From an uncultured Bdellovibrionales bacterium (GTDB lineage: Bacteria; Bdellovibrionota; Bdellovibrionia; Bdellovibrionales; Bdellovibrionaceae), in the NCBI GenBank assembly GCA_903926205.1, contig CAIYID010000008.1, positions 1 through 64,000 of the forward strand: DNA of 64,000 bases, written 5' to 3'. This document shows positions 1 through 7,012 of this stretch, in pieces. Position 1 is the stretch's first letter. Every line of letters begins with the position of its first letter. A program made the position numbers and the translations under genes. The notes under the pieces are model-generated. The model ran no database searches. It had not been told where the DNA came from and saw nothing but the letters and a program-made list of their open reading frames with translations.

Positions 1-51
1 CGAGATCGTTGGCAGCGTTTTCGCTTTCCAATCCAATTTATCCCACTTTAA
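1..51 (+). CDS. C-terminal end of a truncated upstream gene
   Basis: From base 1 one frame is open and reads 16 codons ending ...RFPIQFIPL before TAA at 49-51. The composition looks like a real protein tail, but the piece is too short to assign a family. It could be a chance open frame. No other gene end is visible before the next start at 157. Confidence 0.3.
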   Translation, partial: RDRWQRFRFPIQFIPL

Positions 52-156
52 GACTGGCTTGATTCTGGCTTACATAACCCACTGAAACATCGTTCTGGTT
101 GAATCATGGGAAATCAATCCCACCAACATCGGAACGGTATCAACTAAGGAGAATTT

Positions 157-633
157 ATGAAAATGATGAATCAAACGAAAGTTCGTTGCAGTCTTTGCGG
201 CACAGCCCTGCTGCTTGCCTTGATCTTTACTCTTGTCAGTAAGCAAGCTTCTGCAGAGGATCTCACCATTGACGGAAGAGATGCTAAGAATGATCCTTGT
301 AGCGTGACTTTGGTCGGAGCCTCTAAAATTGTGGATCATAACTTGGATACACAAGTGAGTATGACTCCAGGAAATAAAACAAATGTGCGAATTAAAATTG
401 CTTCCCTCAGCTTGAAAATTCAAGGTGAGACGTTGAAAGTAAAGAACGTCGTCAATGATCATACTCCGGATGGTCTTCCGACTCAGTCAGTGATCGTAAT
501 AGTGAATGATTCGAAAGCATTGGCGATCTCCTTTGACGACAATACTTTAAAAAATGAAAAGAGTTCTGTTAAACTGAGCCGTATTAGTGTTCGTGCTCGC
601 TTGGGTATGCAACAACCTTTCTGTCAATTCTAA
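157..633 (+). CDS. Small exported protein of unknown function
   Basis: 158 residues. The N-terminus has a basic start, a hydrophobic core (about residues 15-30) and an SKQASA-type signal peptidase I site near residue 33, so the mature protein should be periplasmic or secreted. The rest is short beta-type segments, with cysteines in a DPCSV motif early in the mature part and in the C-terminal QPFCQF, which could form a disulfide. The ATG follows AAGGAG at 147-152. The gene stands alone and ends just before a strong terminator. I do not recognise the family. Confidence 0.75.
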   Translation: MKMMNQTKVRCSLCGTALLLALIFTLVSKQASAEDLTIDGRDAKNDPCSVTLVGASKIVDHNLDTQVSMTPGNKTNVRIKIASLSLKIQGETLKVKNVVNDHTPDGLPTQSVIVIVNDSKALAISFDDNTLKNEKSSVKLSRISVRARLGMQQPFCQF

Positions 634-657
634 CCAATTAGAAAAATCACTAATCAA

Positions 658-696
658 GCCCCGCAGTCTAGGAGCTCCTCCGCTGCGGGGCTTTTC
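658..696 (+). terminator. Rho-independent terminator of the 157-633 gene
   Basis: GCCCCGCAG (658-666) pairs perfectly with CTGCGGGGC (683-691). The loop holds a second small palindrome (GGAGCTCC, 671-678), and CTTTTCT follows. It lies 25 bases after the stop codon. Confidence 0.85.
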
Positions 697-1616
697 TATT
701 TCGGATGGGAACACAATTTATTGAAGTCTGTCTTTATTATCTTTGCTTGATTGCGTTCGATTCGTTTTCTAATTTTTATTGCTTCAGTGTCTTTATAGCG
801 ATGCCTTTTGGCTAAATAACGATTCATGGTCTCTAAGAGAACAGTGTCATTTTGAATTTTTCCAGCAACTGATTGCACTGTTTTTAAATGATCCAAATTT
901 GCTTGCGAGGATCCCATTATTGTATTTAGATATTCTTCTTGATAACGGAGTTTTTTTGCGAGGATTCGGAATTTGTGAATTTTTTTGGCTCGTTCAGGAT
1001 CAATTTTTCTCAGTGCGCGTTTAAATTTTAATTGCGTGGATTTTATTTTGAGAGCCAATCTGTGCTGAATTTGTTTTTTATTTTTTAGTTCTTCGATTCG
1101 CGTCAGCTTTTTCGCTAATTTATCGAGGCATTTTTTTTCAGGTTTGAGCGAAATGTTTTCAAGAATTTTTCGAGCCTTTTTCTTGATATCAATTTTTTCT
1201 TTTTTAAAAAAAATGAAAAACCCTTTGTGCGATTTTTTTTTTGATTTACTCTCGTTAAAATGATTGAGGGTATTTGACTCCACTTGGCAGTCCCTCAATG
1301 GGCCAAGATTTTTCCTCACTTTTTTTACTGAAGAGACAATGACTTTTGAGTCATCGGTGGGTTTTAAACCATCGATCAAGGTGAGCATGGCTTCAAGTCT
1401 CTGAGTGGCAATTCGAAGCTGATGAATATTTTTTGGTGAAGCCTTCCTCCTTGAAAGATGAACTTGGCTTTTATAGTTTTTCCAAGCTTGCAATAAAGAC
1501 TGACTCAGAAAATGATTTTTTAACAAAATGATCCCGCCCTTGTTTTGTTTCGGCCACTTGTGACGTTGAAAATGTGCAAAAGGCAGACCGTTGTCAGTAT
1601 TAGAGTTACTCTTCAC
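696..1616 (-). CDS. CHAD domain protein
   Basis: 306 residues, strongly basic and mostly alpha-helical. CHAD-type histidine and arginine motifs are visible: HQLRIATQRLEAM near residue 64, LGPLRDCQV near 103, and HKFRILAKKLRYQ near 214. CHAD domains are known to bind inorganic polyphosphate through such basic surfaces. No triphosphate tunnel (CYTH) domain is attached, so it is a stand-alone CHAD protein, probably cytoplasmic or associated with polyphosphate granules (inference). The start is taken as GTG at 1616. A GAGGAG lies upstream at longer spacing than usual, so the start is uncertain by a few codons. Confidence 0.8.
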   Translation of the reverse strand: MKSNSNTDNGLPFAHFQRHKWPKQNKGGIILLKNHFLSQSLLQAWKNYKSQVHLSRRKASPKNIHQLRIATQRLEAMLTLIDGLKPTDDSKVIVSSVKKVRKNLGPLRDCQVESNTLNHFNESKSKKKSHKGFFIFFKKEKIDIKKKARKILENISLKPEKKCLDKLAKKLTRIEELKNKKQIQHRLALKIKSTQLKFKRALRKIDPERAKKIHKFRILAKKLRYQEEYLNTIMGSSQANLDHLKTVQSVAGKIQNDTVLLETMNRYLAKRHRYKDTEAIKIRKRIERNQAKIIKTDFNKLCSHPK

Positions 1617-1726
1617 GACGGGGCATTACTCCTCATGGTGAGGGGTGGATTGGGGTTCTTGATGACAGCTCAAGCTACATTGGATTTTAGGAGAATTTGA
1701 TGGGCAGGGTTATATGAATTCTTCCA

Positions 1727-1954
1727 ATGACGTGTATGGATAAGTTTTCAGTTTTAAAAATTGCGAAATCTTTACCGAAACATTTTACAGCCAAAAGCAT
1801 CGAATTTATTTTAACAGATTTTGAAAATCAAAAGGGTTTGGTTTACAGGAAGGATAATTTGGTTTTGGGTTTTCTCATGTTTTACTTCAATCAAACTGTA
1901 GTTGAACTTGGTAACATCCTGAGACTCCTGAGTGTGAAGCTGAGCTGCTTTTGA
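1727..1954 (+). pseudogene. Truncated ORF resembling a GNAT acetyltransferase N-terminus
   Basis: 75 codons. The pattern KIAKSLPKHF...NQKGLVYRKDNLVLGFLMF resembles the first two strands and helices of GNAT N-acetyltransferases, where an IAKSLP...GLVA...VVGFL arrangement is usual. The acetyl-CoA binding half is missing and the frame closes in a sequence unlike the family. It sits in the decayed left edge of the island beside Fic remnants. A chance ORF is possible. Confidence 0.35.
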
Positions 1955-1972
1955 AAATGGAACTTTCATAGG

Positions 1973-2188
1973 TTATTAGTTAAGCTAACTCCCTGGCTGA
2001 TAAAGGCTTGTGTCTTTCATTATGAAATTGAGTTCATCCATCCCTTTGCCGATGGCAACGGTCGCATGGCTTAAATTTTCATAAAGGCTTATCTACAGCC
2101 ACAGCCAGTCGACATTTGAACACAGCAGTGGAAAGTGGTTTGTTGAAAAGAACTGGCGACAAGGCACAAGCTAGGTATTCAGCGTAAT
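1973..2188 (+). pseudogene. Fic (AMPylase-type) gene remnant
   Basis: Two pieces of a Fic protein are readable. The first ends in HPFADGNGRMA (about 2038-2072), which matches the Fic active-site motif HxFx(D/E)GNGRxxR up to the second arginine, and then meets a stop at 2071-2073. The second piece, 2095-2188 in another frame, reads TATASRHLNTAVESGLLKRT, like the winged-helix tail of Fic proteins, and ends in TAA. There is no intact frame, N-terminal domain or start. Fic enzymes transfer AMP or similar groups to protein hydroxyls; this copy is dead. Confidence 0.7.
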
Positions 2189-2230
2189 GATATCGATCGA
2201 GGATTTTTGGTGCTCCGTTTAAGAGAATAA

Positions 2231-2335
2231 CAAAACGAAAAATCGCAAGATTTTGGCGGCATCGCCAACACCCTGATTTTCGACATAAAAAAACCTGCCA
2301 TTGGGCGGGTCTTGAAATTTGGTAGTGAGAGGCGG
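2231..2335. repeat. Island repeat A: terminator plus tRNA 3' end
   Basis: About 105 bases. Bases 2231-2325 recur almost unchanged at 3341-3435, and the right part recurs at 4928-4995. Read on the minus strand it is the last ~20 bases of the tRNA at 10279-10355 (2315-2335), then a GC hairpin (ACCCGCC...GGCAGGT, one mismatch) and a run of T. It therefore looks like a displaced tRNA 3' end with its terminator, as left by integrase action. Confidence 0.85.
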
Positions 2336-2451
2336 CGGTAGCTTGCAAAAACATAACCCCTAGTAAGCATTGCGTATTAGGAAAAACAATAACTTACCAT
2401 CGGACAAATCAGGACACTTGAAGACAAAAACAGCCTATTTTCTCATACAAA

Positions 2452-2500
2452 CCTGAGAATGCCTGAGAATTTTCTAGCAAAGTACGCCAATTTGGAGTAC
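2452..2500 (+). promoter_or_regulatory. Probable operator of the HigBA-type module
   Basis: A 19-base palindrome at 2482-2500 has GTAC ends and a CCAA-T-TTGG core, with one mismatched pair (2486/2496). It lies 8 bases before the toxin start. Just upstream, CCTGAGAAT occurs twice exactly 10 bases apart (2452-2460, 2462-2470). Toxin-antitoxin operons of this class are normally repressed by the antitoxin HTH at such sites. Confidence 0.6.
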
Positions 2501-2508
2501 CGTTTGTC

Positions 2509-2784
2509 ATGGATAAAGTGATCTTCGACAAGGTCCACAAGCAATTGAAGAAACTCCCTGACTTCGTTCACATCAAATTGTTGGCGTGGGCAAAATCAGT
2601 TGAACTCAGAGGACTAAGAGAGATCAGGAAAATTCCAGGCTATCATGACGAACCTCTGAAAGGGGATCGCAAGGGGCAGCGCTCGATTCGATTGAGTAAA
2701 GCTTACCGAGCGATCTACACAGAGGAACATGATGGCACAGTGAACTTGGTCGTCATTGAAGAGGTGAATAAACATGAGTACTAA
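2509..2784 (+). CDS. Type II toxin, RelE/HigB family
   Basis: 91 residues. The family pattern is visible across the second half: GYHDEPLKGDRKGQRSIRL, then SKAYRAIY, ending VVIEEVNKHEY. RelE/HigB toxins are ribosome-dependent mRNA endonucleases. The conserved basic residues and the C-terminal NKHxY suggest an intact active site (inference). The toxin precedes its antitoxin and overlaps it by 11 bases, the gene order typical of HigBA. A near-perfect palindrome lies just upstream. It sits between repeats A and B of the island. Confidence 0.85.
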   Translation: MDKVIFDKVHKQLKKLPDFVHIKLLAWAKSVELRGLREIRKIPGYHDEPLKGDRKGQRSIRLSKAYRAIYTEEHDGTVNLVVIEEVNKHEY

Positions 2785-3100
2785 AAAAGTTGGAATAGCA
2801 GAAATTGAAAACGAGTTCGGCGCCCTTACTTTTGCAAGCTTGCTCAAAGCACACCGTCTTGGTGAAGAGATGACTCAAGTTCAAATGGCAAAAAAACTTG
2901 GTTTGTCCAAACAAAGCCTAAATGATCTTGAGAGTGCTCGCAAAACTCCAACCATTCGACGAGCGATGGCTCTTGCAAAGAAAATGTCTTTGCTCCCTGA
3001 GCTAGTTGTACAAGTTGTTTTGCAAGACCAAGTGAACAAAGAAAAATTGAAACTCTCAGTTTCGGTGAAGAAGACGCAAGCCATGCCCAAGGCTTCGTAA
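2774..3100 (+). CDS. HTH antitoxin, HigA-like
   Basis: 108 residues with an XRE-type helix-turn-helix at about residues 33-65 (TQVQMAKKLGLSKQSLNDLE). It should bind the toxin encoded upstream and repress the operon at the 2482-2500 palindrome. The start ATG lies inside the toxin gene with an 11-base overlap, so translation is probably coupled. The C-terminal tail (after about residue 85) is basic and polar. Large reverse-strand frames across this gene are shadows. Confidence 0.85.
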   Translation: MSTKKVGIAEIENEFGALTFASLLKAHRLGEEMTQVQMAKKLGLSKQSLNDLESARKTPTIRRAMALAKKMSLLPELVVQVVLQDQVNKEKLKLSVSVKKTQAMPKAS

Positions 3101-3340
3101 CTCACGAACCGTGCAATAAATATTTTCAGTGTGAATTTTCTCAATGAGCAATGACTGAATTTGCTCTGCTTTCCGTATCTGTTTAATTTCATCGAGCCGT
3201 TTCGCTTGCATGAGCAGCGAGACAACTTTTGCAAGGTCACTATTTTAGCTGACGAGGAATTGTTATGGCTCAAGATAAAATAAATGAACCGAATCATGTA
3301 ACGCTTCAAGAGTGCGAAACTTGAGAAGATCTGAGAACCA
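3101..3340. other. Non-coding stretch after the toxin-antitoxin pair
   Basis: No convincing gene. A 19-codon frame (ATG at 3264, weak GAGGA-like upstream) is present but too short to support. The sequence leads directly into repeat B. Confidence 0.4.
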
Positions 3341-3435
3341 CAAAACGAAAAATCGCAGGATTTTGGCGACATCGCCAACACCCTGATTTTCGACATAAAA
3401 AAACCTGCCATTGGGCGGGTCTTGAAATTTGGTAG
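3341..3435. repeat. Island repeat B: second copy of terminator plus shortened tRNA end
   Basis: Nearly identical to 2231-2325, with a few substitutions (for example CGCAGG for CGCAAG and GGCGAC for GGCGGC). Both share the same mismatch in the terminator stem, so A and B are closer to each other than to the copy at 4928-4995. Identity stops at GGTAG (3431-3435), where A continues with the tRNA sequence. Repeats A and B are 1110 bases apart and flank the HigBA-type module exactly. Confidence 0.85.
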
Positions 3436-3592
3436 CCATCCTCCGACAACCTGCAACTGGGGTCAACTACACGATTTTATTGGAATCACATTCTCCGATT
3501 TTTCGCAAATTGTAGAGGTCTCTTTTGACGGTGGCGGCACATATTACTCAACTTATGAAGTGGAGGAATACGTCGAGAACAATCTGCCCTGA
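3436..3592 (+). pseudogene. C-terminal gene fragment joined to repeat B
   Basis: One frame runs out of repeat B without a start codon and encodes about 50 residues rich in aromatic and acidic residues (FSQIVEVSFDGGGTYYSTY...), ending NNLP before TGA at 3590-3592. It reads like the tail of a real protein cut by recombination at the repeat. Family unknown. The stop overlaps a small hairpin, CTGCCC-TGA-CGGGCAG. Confidence 0.4.
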
Positions 3593-3719
3593 CGGGCAGA
3601 ATACTACAAATGGGGTCCTTGAAAAGTTCATACATTACAATATGTTGCAAATCAAAAACCTGTGTTATATTAGTTAAAAATACGCCCCCCTTGTGGGAGC
3701 GCAGACCGTAGGAGATCCC

Positions 3720-3908
3720 GTGTTAGAACAAAAGCCCAAACTCGGAAAAATTGGAGCCCTTAAAGAAGTCACAAAAAAACTGACCGAGCTTCGTAAAAAG
3801 CCTCTGTCAAAAAAGGTTTTTGAAATCGTTCATGAGAACTATGATCGCCAGCAGCCAAATCAAGGCAACAAGAAAATTGCAAAAACCAAAAGTGACCTTG
3901 AGGCGTAA
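3720..3908 (+). CDS. Small protein, candidate antitoxin for the PIN protein
   Basis: 62 residues with a GTG start at 3720, chosen because TAGGAG (3709-3714) is well spaced; an in-frame GTG at 3693 is possible but has no good site. The protein is highly basic and helical (EVTKKLTELRKKPLSKKVFEI) with no recognisable DNA-binding fold. Its TAA is followed at once by the ATG of the PIN gene, so the two are translationally coupled. Position, size and pairing suggest an antitoxin or partner. This is inference only. Confidence 0.6.
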   Translation: MLEQKPKLGKIGALKEVTKKLTELRKKPLSKKVFEIVHENYDRQQPNQGNKKIAKTKSDLEA

Positions 3909-4670
3909 ATGAGTGTTTGGGGGTACTCTGAATTTTCAATTTTGTTAAAGCAACATCCTGACACCAGAAATGGCTTTTGGATTGATACCAATATTTTGGT
4001 ATCCGCGACTTATGATTCCGACAAATACCACGATGACTCTGCGGCTTTTATCGAGCAAATTCTTGCTGAGAAAATTCCGATTTTCTGCAATGTAAATATC
4101 CGTGCTGAGTTTTTAGAAGTTCATCGACGGATTCTTTTTTCAGAGGCAATTTTGGATTTTGAGCGACAGTGTTCAAAGTCTCTTCTTCCTCTGGCGCTTT
4201 CAAATGCCCTTTCAAAATTTAGAAACAAATACGAGCGAAGACTAAAGGAAAAACCTGACGAAACCCCATTGAAATTATCTGAAACCGAAATCAAAGATTT
4301 TAAGCTGGCAATGATAAAGATTATTGGTCGGGAAAAAGATTTGTGGTCAGAGCTATGCGATGATCGTATTGGGTCAAAAATTAGTGAGATTTGGCAGGGA
4401 ACAGAATCTGCCCTGGGGCTTAATTTTTTAACACTAAGAAAAGAAGACAATGACCGTCATCTTGTTGCAAGGCCTGAGTGGGAAGGCGTGACTGATTTAA
4501 TTTCCAAGCAAGGACTGTCCAGTTCAGACGCAATGATCGTGAATATGTTTTTATCTTCCAAGTTCATGGTTATTGCCTCCAGCGATTCAGACATTGGTTT
4601 GACGATCAGCCGACTAAACATCAATGAAAAACACTGTATTTTGCCTGATGAAATCGTGGAGAAATTTTAA
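3909..4670 (+). CDS. PIN-domain protein, candidate ribonuclease toxin
   Basis: 253 residues. The PIN acidic residues are visible: D in WIDTNILV (about residue 24), E in RAEFLEV (about 67), D in SSSDAMIVNM (about 206), and an ASSDSD end motif (about 224). PIN domains are metal-dependent ribonucleases and form the toxic half of VapBC modules. This one is long for a VapC (usually about 130-150) because of a charged helical insertion at about residues 75-165. The stop codon of the small gene touches its start codon. No strong terminator follows. It could also be a stand-alone RNase. Confidence 0.75.
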   Translation: MSVWGYSEFSILLKQHPDTRNGFWIDTNILVSATYDSDKYHDDSAAFIEQILAEKIPIFCNVNIRAEFLEVHRRILFSEAILDFERQCSKSLLPLALSNALSKFRNKYERRLKEKPDETPLKLSETEIKDFKLAMIKIIGREKDLWSELCDDRIGSKISEIWQGTESALGLNFLTLRKEDNDRHLVARPEWEGVTDLISKQGLSSSDAMIVNMFLSSKFMVIASSDSDIGLTISRLNINEKHCILPDEIVEKF

Positions 4671-4678
4671 TCTGCCTT

Positions 4679-4816
4679 TCAAAGTATCATGACTAACGAA
4701 ACCCCGTAGGAGTTTGACGGAACTTCATTACCAAAATTTGTCCTTCGGCCCAGCCGAGCAGCTCGCCGCACGTAAGTCCACTGCTCCCACGAGGAAATCT
4801 GTCGAATTTTGGGCAT
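4679..4816 (-). CDS. 45-residue ORF with a strong ribosome binding site
   Basis: It starts MPKIRQISSWEQWTYVRR and continues RAARLGRRTN, then runs to a TGA at 4679-4681. A perfect AGGAGG (4824-4829 on the plus strand as CCTCCT) lies 7 bases before the ATG, and a perfect 6-3-6 palindrome (4831-4845) lies just upstream of that. It ends 9 bases from the stop of the convergent PIN gene. The N-terminal half is arginine-rich and could bind nucleic acid. No family is recognised. A remnant of a longer gene is possible, but the ribosome binding site argues for expression. Confidence 0.5.
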   Translation of the reverse strand: MPKIRQISSWEQWTYVRRAARLGRRTNFGNEVPSNSYGVSLVMIL

Positions 4817-4830
4817 GACAGGGCCTCCTA

Positions 4831-4845
4831 CCGACCGCCGGTCGG
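4831..4845. promoter_or_regulatory. Perfect palindrome upstream of the 45-residue ORF
   Basis: CCGACC-GCC-GGTCGG, a 6-3-6 inverted repeat, directly upstream of the AGGAGG of the minus-strand ORF. It could be an operator or an mRNA hairpin that controls access to the ribosome binding site. Confidence 0.4.
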
Positions 4846-4927
4846 CATGGAAATAAATTTTTAGAATTTTAATTTTTGAAAATCAGATTTGACTCGGCTT
4901 ATCCACCGATTCCGGCTCTCACTTAGT

Positions 4928-4995
4928 CAACACCCTGATTTTCGACATAAAAAAACCCGCCATTGGGCGGGTCTTGAAATTTGGTAGTGAGAGGC
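4928..4995. repeat. Island repeat C: terminator plus tRNA 3' end
   Basis: Matches repeat A from CAACACCCTG onward, but its terminator stem is perfect on the minus strand (ACCCGCC-CAAT-GGCGGGT then T7). The core TTTGGTAGTGAGAGGC (4980-4995) matches the end of the tRNA at 10277-10292. This is the best candidate for the left attachment site of the 5.3-kb unit carrying the 8968-10143 integrase. Confidence 0.85.
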
Positions 4996-5108
4996 ATTAC
5001 TGAAGAGGTTACCCCTGCGACCATACAAGAATGAATCGCGGATGTAAATGATTTCGTTGATCTTTTGGGTATGTGGCCGAATTGACCTGCCAAAGAATAA
5101 GTAGGAAA

Positions 5109-5166
5109 TAGGTCGATATTCGACCTAGAAAAACCCTAACTTATTGGAATTTGCCTAATTTTAGGC
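5109..5166. promoter_or_regulatory. Two perfect palindromes inside the island's left end
   Basis: TAGGTCGA-TAT-TCGACCTA (5109-5127, 8-3-8, perfect) and GCCTAA-TT-TTAGGC (5153-5166, 6-2-6, perfect). Both lie within 170 bases of repeat C, in a gene-free stretch (4996-5204). They could be recombinase or excisionase binding sites, an operator, or replication iterons. Confidence 0.45.
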
Positions 5167-5204
5167 TTAGAGACGGAATGGCTGTAGGTAGCTATAAGGC
5201 CCTA

Positions 5205-5513
5205 TTAGCAGCCTGGAAGCTCTGGGTTCAGCGGATAGAAGGTAATCTTCATAAAGTCACAAAAGGCTTCGGCAGACCTAATCAGTCCAACCGTACAAGG
5301 GTTCGCATAGCCCTCAGGTATGAAGAAGCTAATCCACAAATTATATCGACCCACATAAAATACCTCGCCGTCGAATACCAGAAATGCGCCTGTAATTTGA
5401 TCGAACTCATCGATACGTGCGTTGTATTCGTATAGGCCATCGGGCAATTCAGGATGCATACTTCGCATCCCAATCATAAAGGCGGCCATGTTCATAAAGT
5501 TCGGAGAGCACAC
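5205..5513 (-). CDS. Hypothetical island protein
   Basis: Up to 102 residues from a GTG at 5513; the true start may be one of the internal ATGs, since no good ribosome binding site is seen. The middle is protein-like, with alternating hydrophobic strands (ITGAFLVFDGEVFYVGRYNL) and a FFIPEGYANP loop. It overlaps the end of the 5449-5766 gene by 65 bases in another frame, so it is probably the last gene of that recombinase operon. Family not recognised. An opposing frame on the plus strand looks less protein-like. Confidence 0.45.
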   Translation of the reverse strand: MCSPNFMNMAAFMIGMRSMHPELPDGLYEYNARIDEFDQITGAFLVFDGEVFYVGRYNLWISFFIPEGYANPCTVGLIRSAEAFCDFMKITFYPLNPELPGC

Positions 5514-5766
5514 TTACCATTCTCTTTCTTGCTTCAATAACTTTGGCTTCTGAAGTGCCGCAAAATTTATTGAGATCGTCATTAAAATATTCAACGGCAG
5601 TTTTAGAAAAAACTGATCTGATTCTAAAAAGCACTAAGTCATCTGCTTTCTGGCAAGCCTGAAGAATGGTCACATTGTCGTTCTCGGCCAATAGAAGCCA
5701 AAGATCTCTATTGGACAAAAATACGATATGTTGGAAAGTAAAATCTGAGCTATCAACTTTGATCAA
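5449..5766 (-). CDS. Hypothetical protein downstream of the recombinase
   Basis: 105 residues, mixed alpha/beta, no signal peptide or membrane segment. It begins MIKVDSSDFTFQHIVFLSNR and has an acidic-basic C-terminal helix. Its start overlaps the end of the recombinase gene by 14 bases, which indicates coupled translation and a possible accessory role such as directionality factor, partner or cargo. The family is not recognised. Confidence 0.55.
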   Translation of the reverse strand: MIKVDSSDFTFQHIVFLSNRDLWLLLAENDNVTILQACQKADDLVLFRIRSVFSKTAVEYFNDDLNKFCGTSEAKVIEARKRMVSVLSELYEHGRLYDWDAKYAS

Positions 5767-6709
5767 TTTTATCCTCCAAAATTGTATTTGCCACTAAAGT
5801 GGAAATCGCTCCCTGAGCATCGCGCTCACGATCTCGATAGATCATCAATGTTACAATCGATTTGTGTCGTGAATGATCGAGGACCTCTTCTAATGCAAAA
5901 CCATTATTTTGGGCCGCCTTGCATGCCTCGGTGATACTCAAGTGCCGAACCCCGTGAGGCCGTGTCTTTACGTCAACCTGTTGGCCCAACCATCGAATAA
6001 GTTTATATAGACCCGTGCGAGTCAGTCGTTTTCTCTGATTTGTTGCACGAACTAAATTTGCAAACAATGGGCCCGCATCAAATCCACGAATTGCGATCCA
6101 TCTTTTTAAAGCTTCAATGCTGGTTGCTGGCAAAGAAAGAAACTCCCTCTGAGTTCGACCTTTACCTTTTATAGAAACTCTCTTTTGTTCAAATTCAACA
6201 TGGCACAAATCCAACTCAATAAGTTCTGATGCACGAAGGGCAAGATCAAACAGCAAACGCAAAATTGCATGATCCCTTGCTGCCTTTTCGTAGGATTGGC
6301 TAGCGGCTTTGGATAGCATACGCTTAAAGGCTGGAAGTCCCGGGCCCTTAGTATCTCGATATGATTCTGATTTAATATTTGAAATCTCAATTCGCACTGA
6401 AGTGAAACCTAAAAGCCGCGACAACTTAAAAAGACTTCGAACTGCACCTAAACGTCGATTCACTGTCGATGGGCTGAATGCTTTTTCGACAAGGTGATCT
6501 CGATATCCAAGAACTGCAAAATTTAACTCTCCAGGCAAAAGAGAAAGTAATCTCTGAACCGATTCAATCTGGTGCACTTTCAGAAGATAACTTTGAAAGC
6601 ATTTGAGATCTTGCCTATAAGCCTCTCTGGTAGCAGGCCCTTTACTAGAGAGAAAAGTAGAGATCAGTGTTGCCGCTTGTGCATCTGCAGTTATCGGAAG
6701 TAAATTCAC
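5753..6709 (-). CDS. XerC/XerD-type tyrosine recombinase
   Basis: 318 residues. An N-terminal SAM-like core-binding domain (about 10-105, TREAYRQDLKCFQSYL) is followed by a catalytic domain with R in ALRASEL (about 160), HGVRH (about 250), DHSRH (about 279) and the nucleophile Y in LMIYRDRER (about 291). All catalytic residues are present. The GTG start at 6709 is preceded by AGGAGG at short spacing. It heads an operon with the 5449-5766 and 5205-5513 genes. It is a different subtype from the integrase next to the tRNA, so the island carries two recombination systems or pieces of two elements. Confidence 0.88.
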   Translation of the reverse strand: MNLLPITADAQAATLISTFLSSKGPATREAYRQDLKCFQSYLLKVHQIESVQRLLSLLPGELNFAVLGYRDHLVEKAFSPSTVNRRLGAVRSLFKLSRLLGFTSVRIEISNIKSESYRDTKGPGLPAFKRMLSKAASQSYEKAARDHAILRLLFDLALRASELIELDLCHVEFEQKRVSIKGKGRTQREFLSLPATSIEALKRWIAIRGFDAGPLFANLVRATNQRKRLTRTGLYKLIRWLGQQVDVKTRPHGVRHLSITEACKAAQNNGFALEEVLDHSRHKSIVTLMIYRDRERDAQGAISTLVANTILEDKIDQS

Positions 6710-6736
6710 TAGTCCTCCTGAAACCCAGTCTTCTTC

Positions 6737-7012
6737 ATGAGATTTTGGATTCTAATAGTTTTATTAAGTTTCGGGACAAGCATCGAAGCACAACAGTCAA
6801 AAACGATGTTCAATGCATTGGATTCATGCAAACCGTGGCCGGCGAAGAAAACCGCCAGCTTGCTCTTGAAAATCGATCATTCGGAACAAAAATTTGAGTT
6901 CAAAGTAACCGATGGGGTTGTTACACTTCAAAATAAGAATTCGGGAAAGCCCTATGCCATTTTTTTTGATACAGCGGCTTTATGTAGAGCTCGCAAAACT
7001 AAGCAGCCTTGA
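6737..7012 (+). CDS. Small exported protein, hypothetical
   Basis: 91 residues with a classical signal peptide (MRFWILIVLLSFGTSIEA) and a mature part of about 70 residues with two cysteines (DSCKPWP and ALCRARK) that may pair. It is divergent from the recombinase, 28 bases from its start. No good ribosome binding site is visible. Its last 14 bases overlap the end of the broken primase gene on the other strand, so the C-terminus may have been created by a rearrangement. Confidence 0.45.
   Translation: MRFWILIVLLSFGTSIEAQQSKTMFNALDSCKPWPAKKTASLLLKIDHSEQKFEFKVTDGVVTLQNKNSGKPYAIFFDTAALCRARKTKQP

Noticed and set aside
3264-3323. 19-codon ORF before repeat B
   Set aside because: Too short, with only a weak upstream site and no context.
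2881-3456. Long minus-strand ORF (191 codons) across the antitoxin and repeat B
   Set aside because: It is antisense to the HTH antitoxin, includes repeat sequence shared with other sites, and has cysteine- and serine-rich unlikely composition.
5151-5435. Plus-strand 94-codon ORF
   Set aside because: It lies opposite the more protein-like minus-strand ORF at 5205-5513 and has no ribosome binding site.
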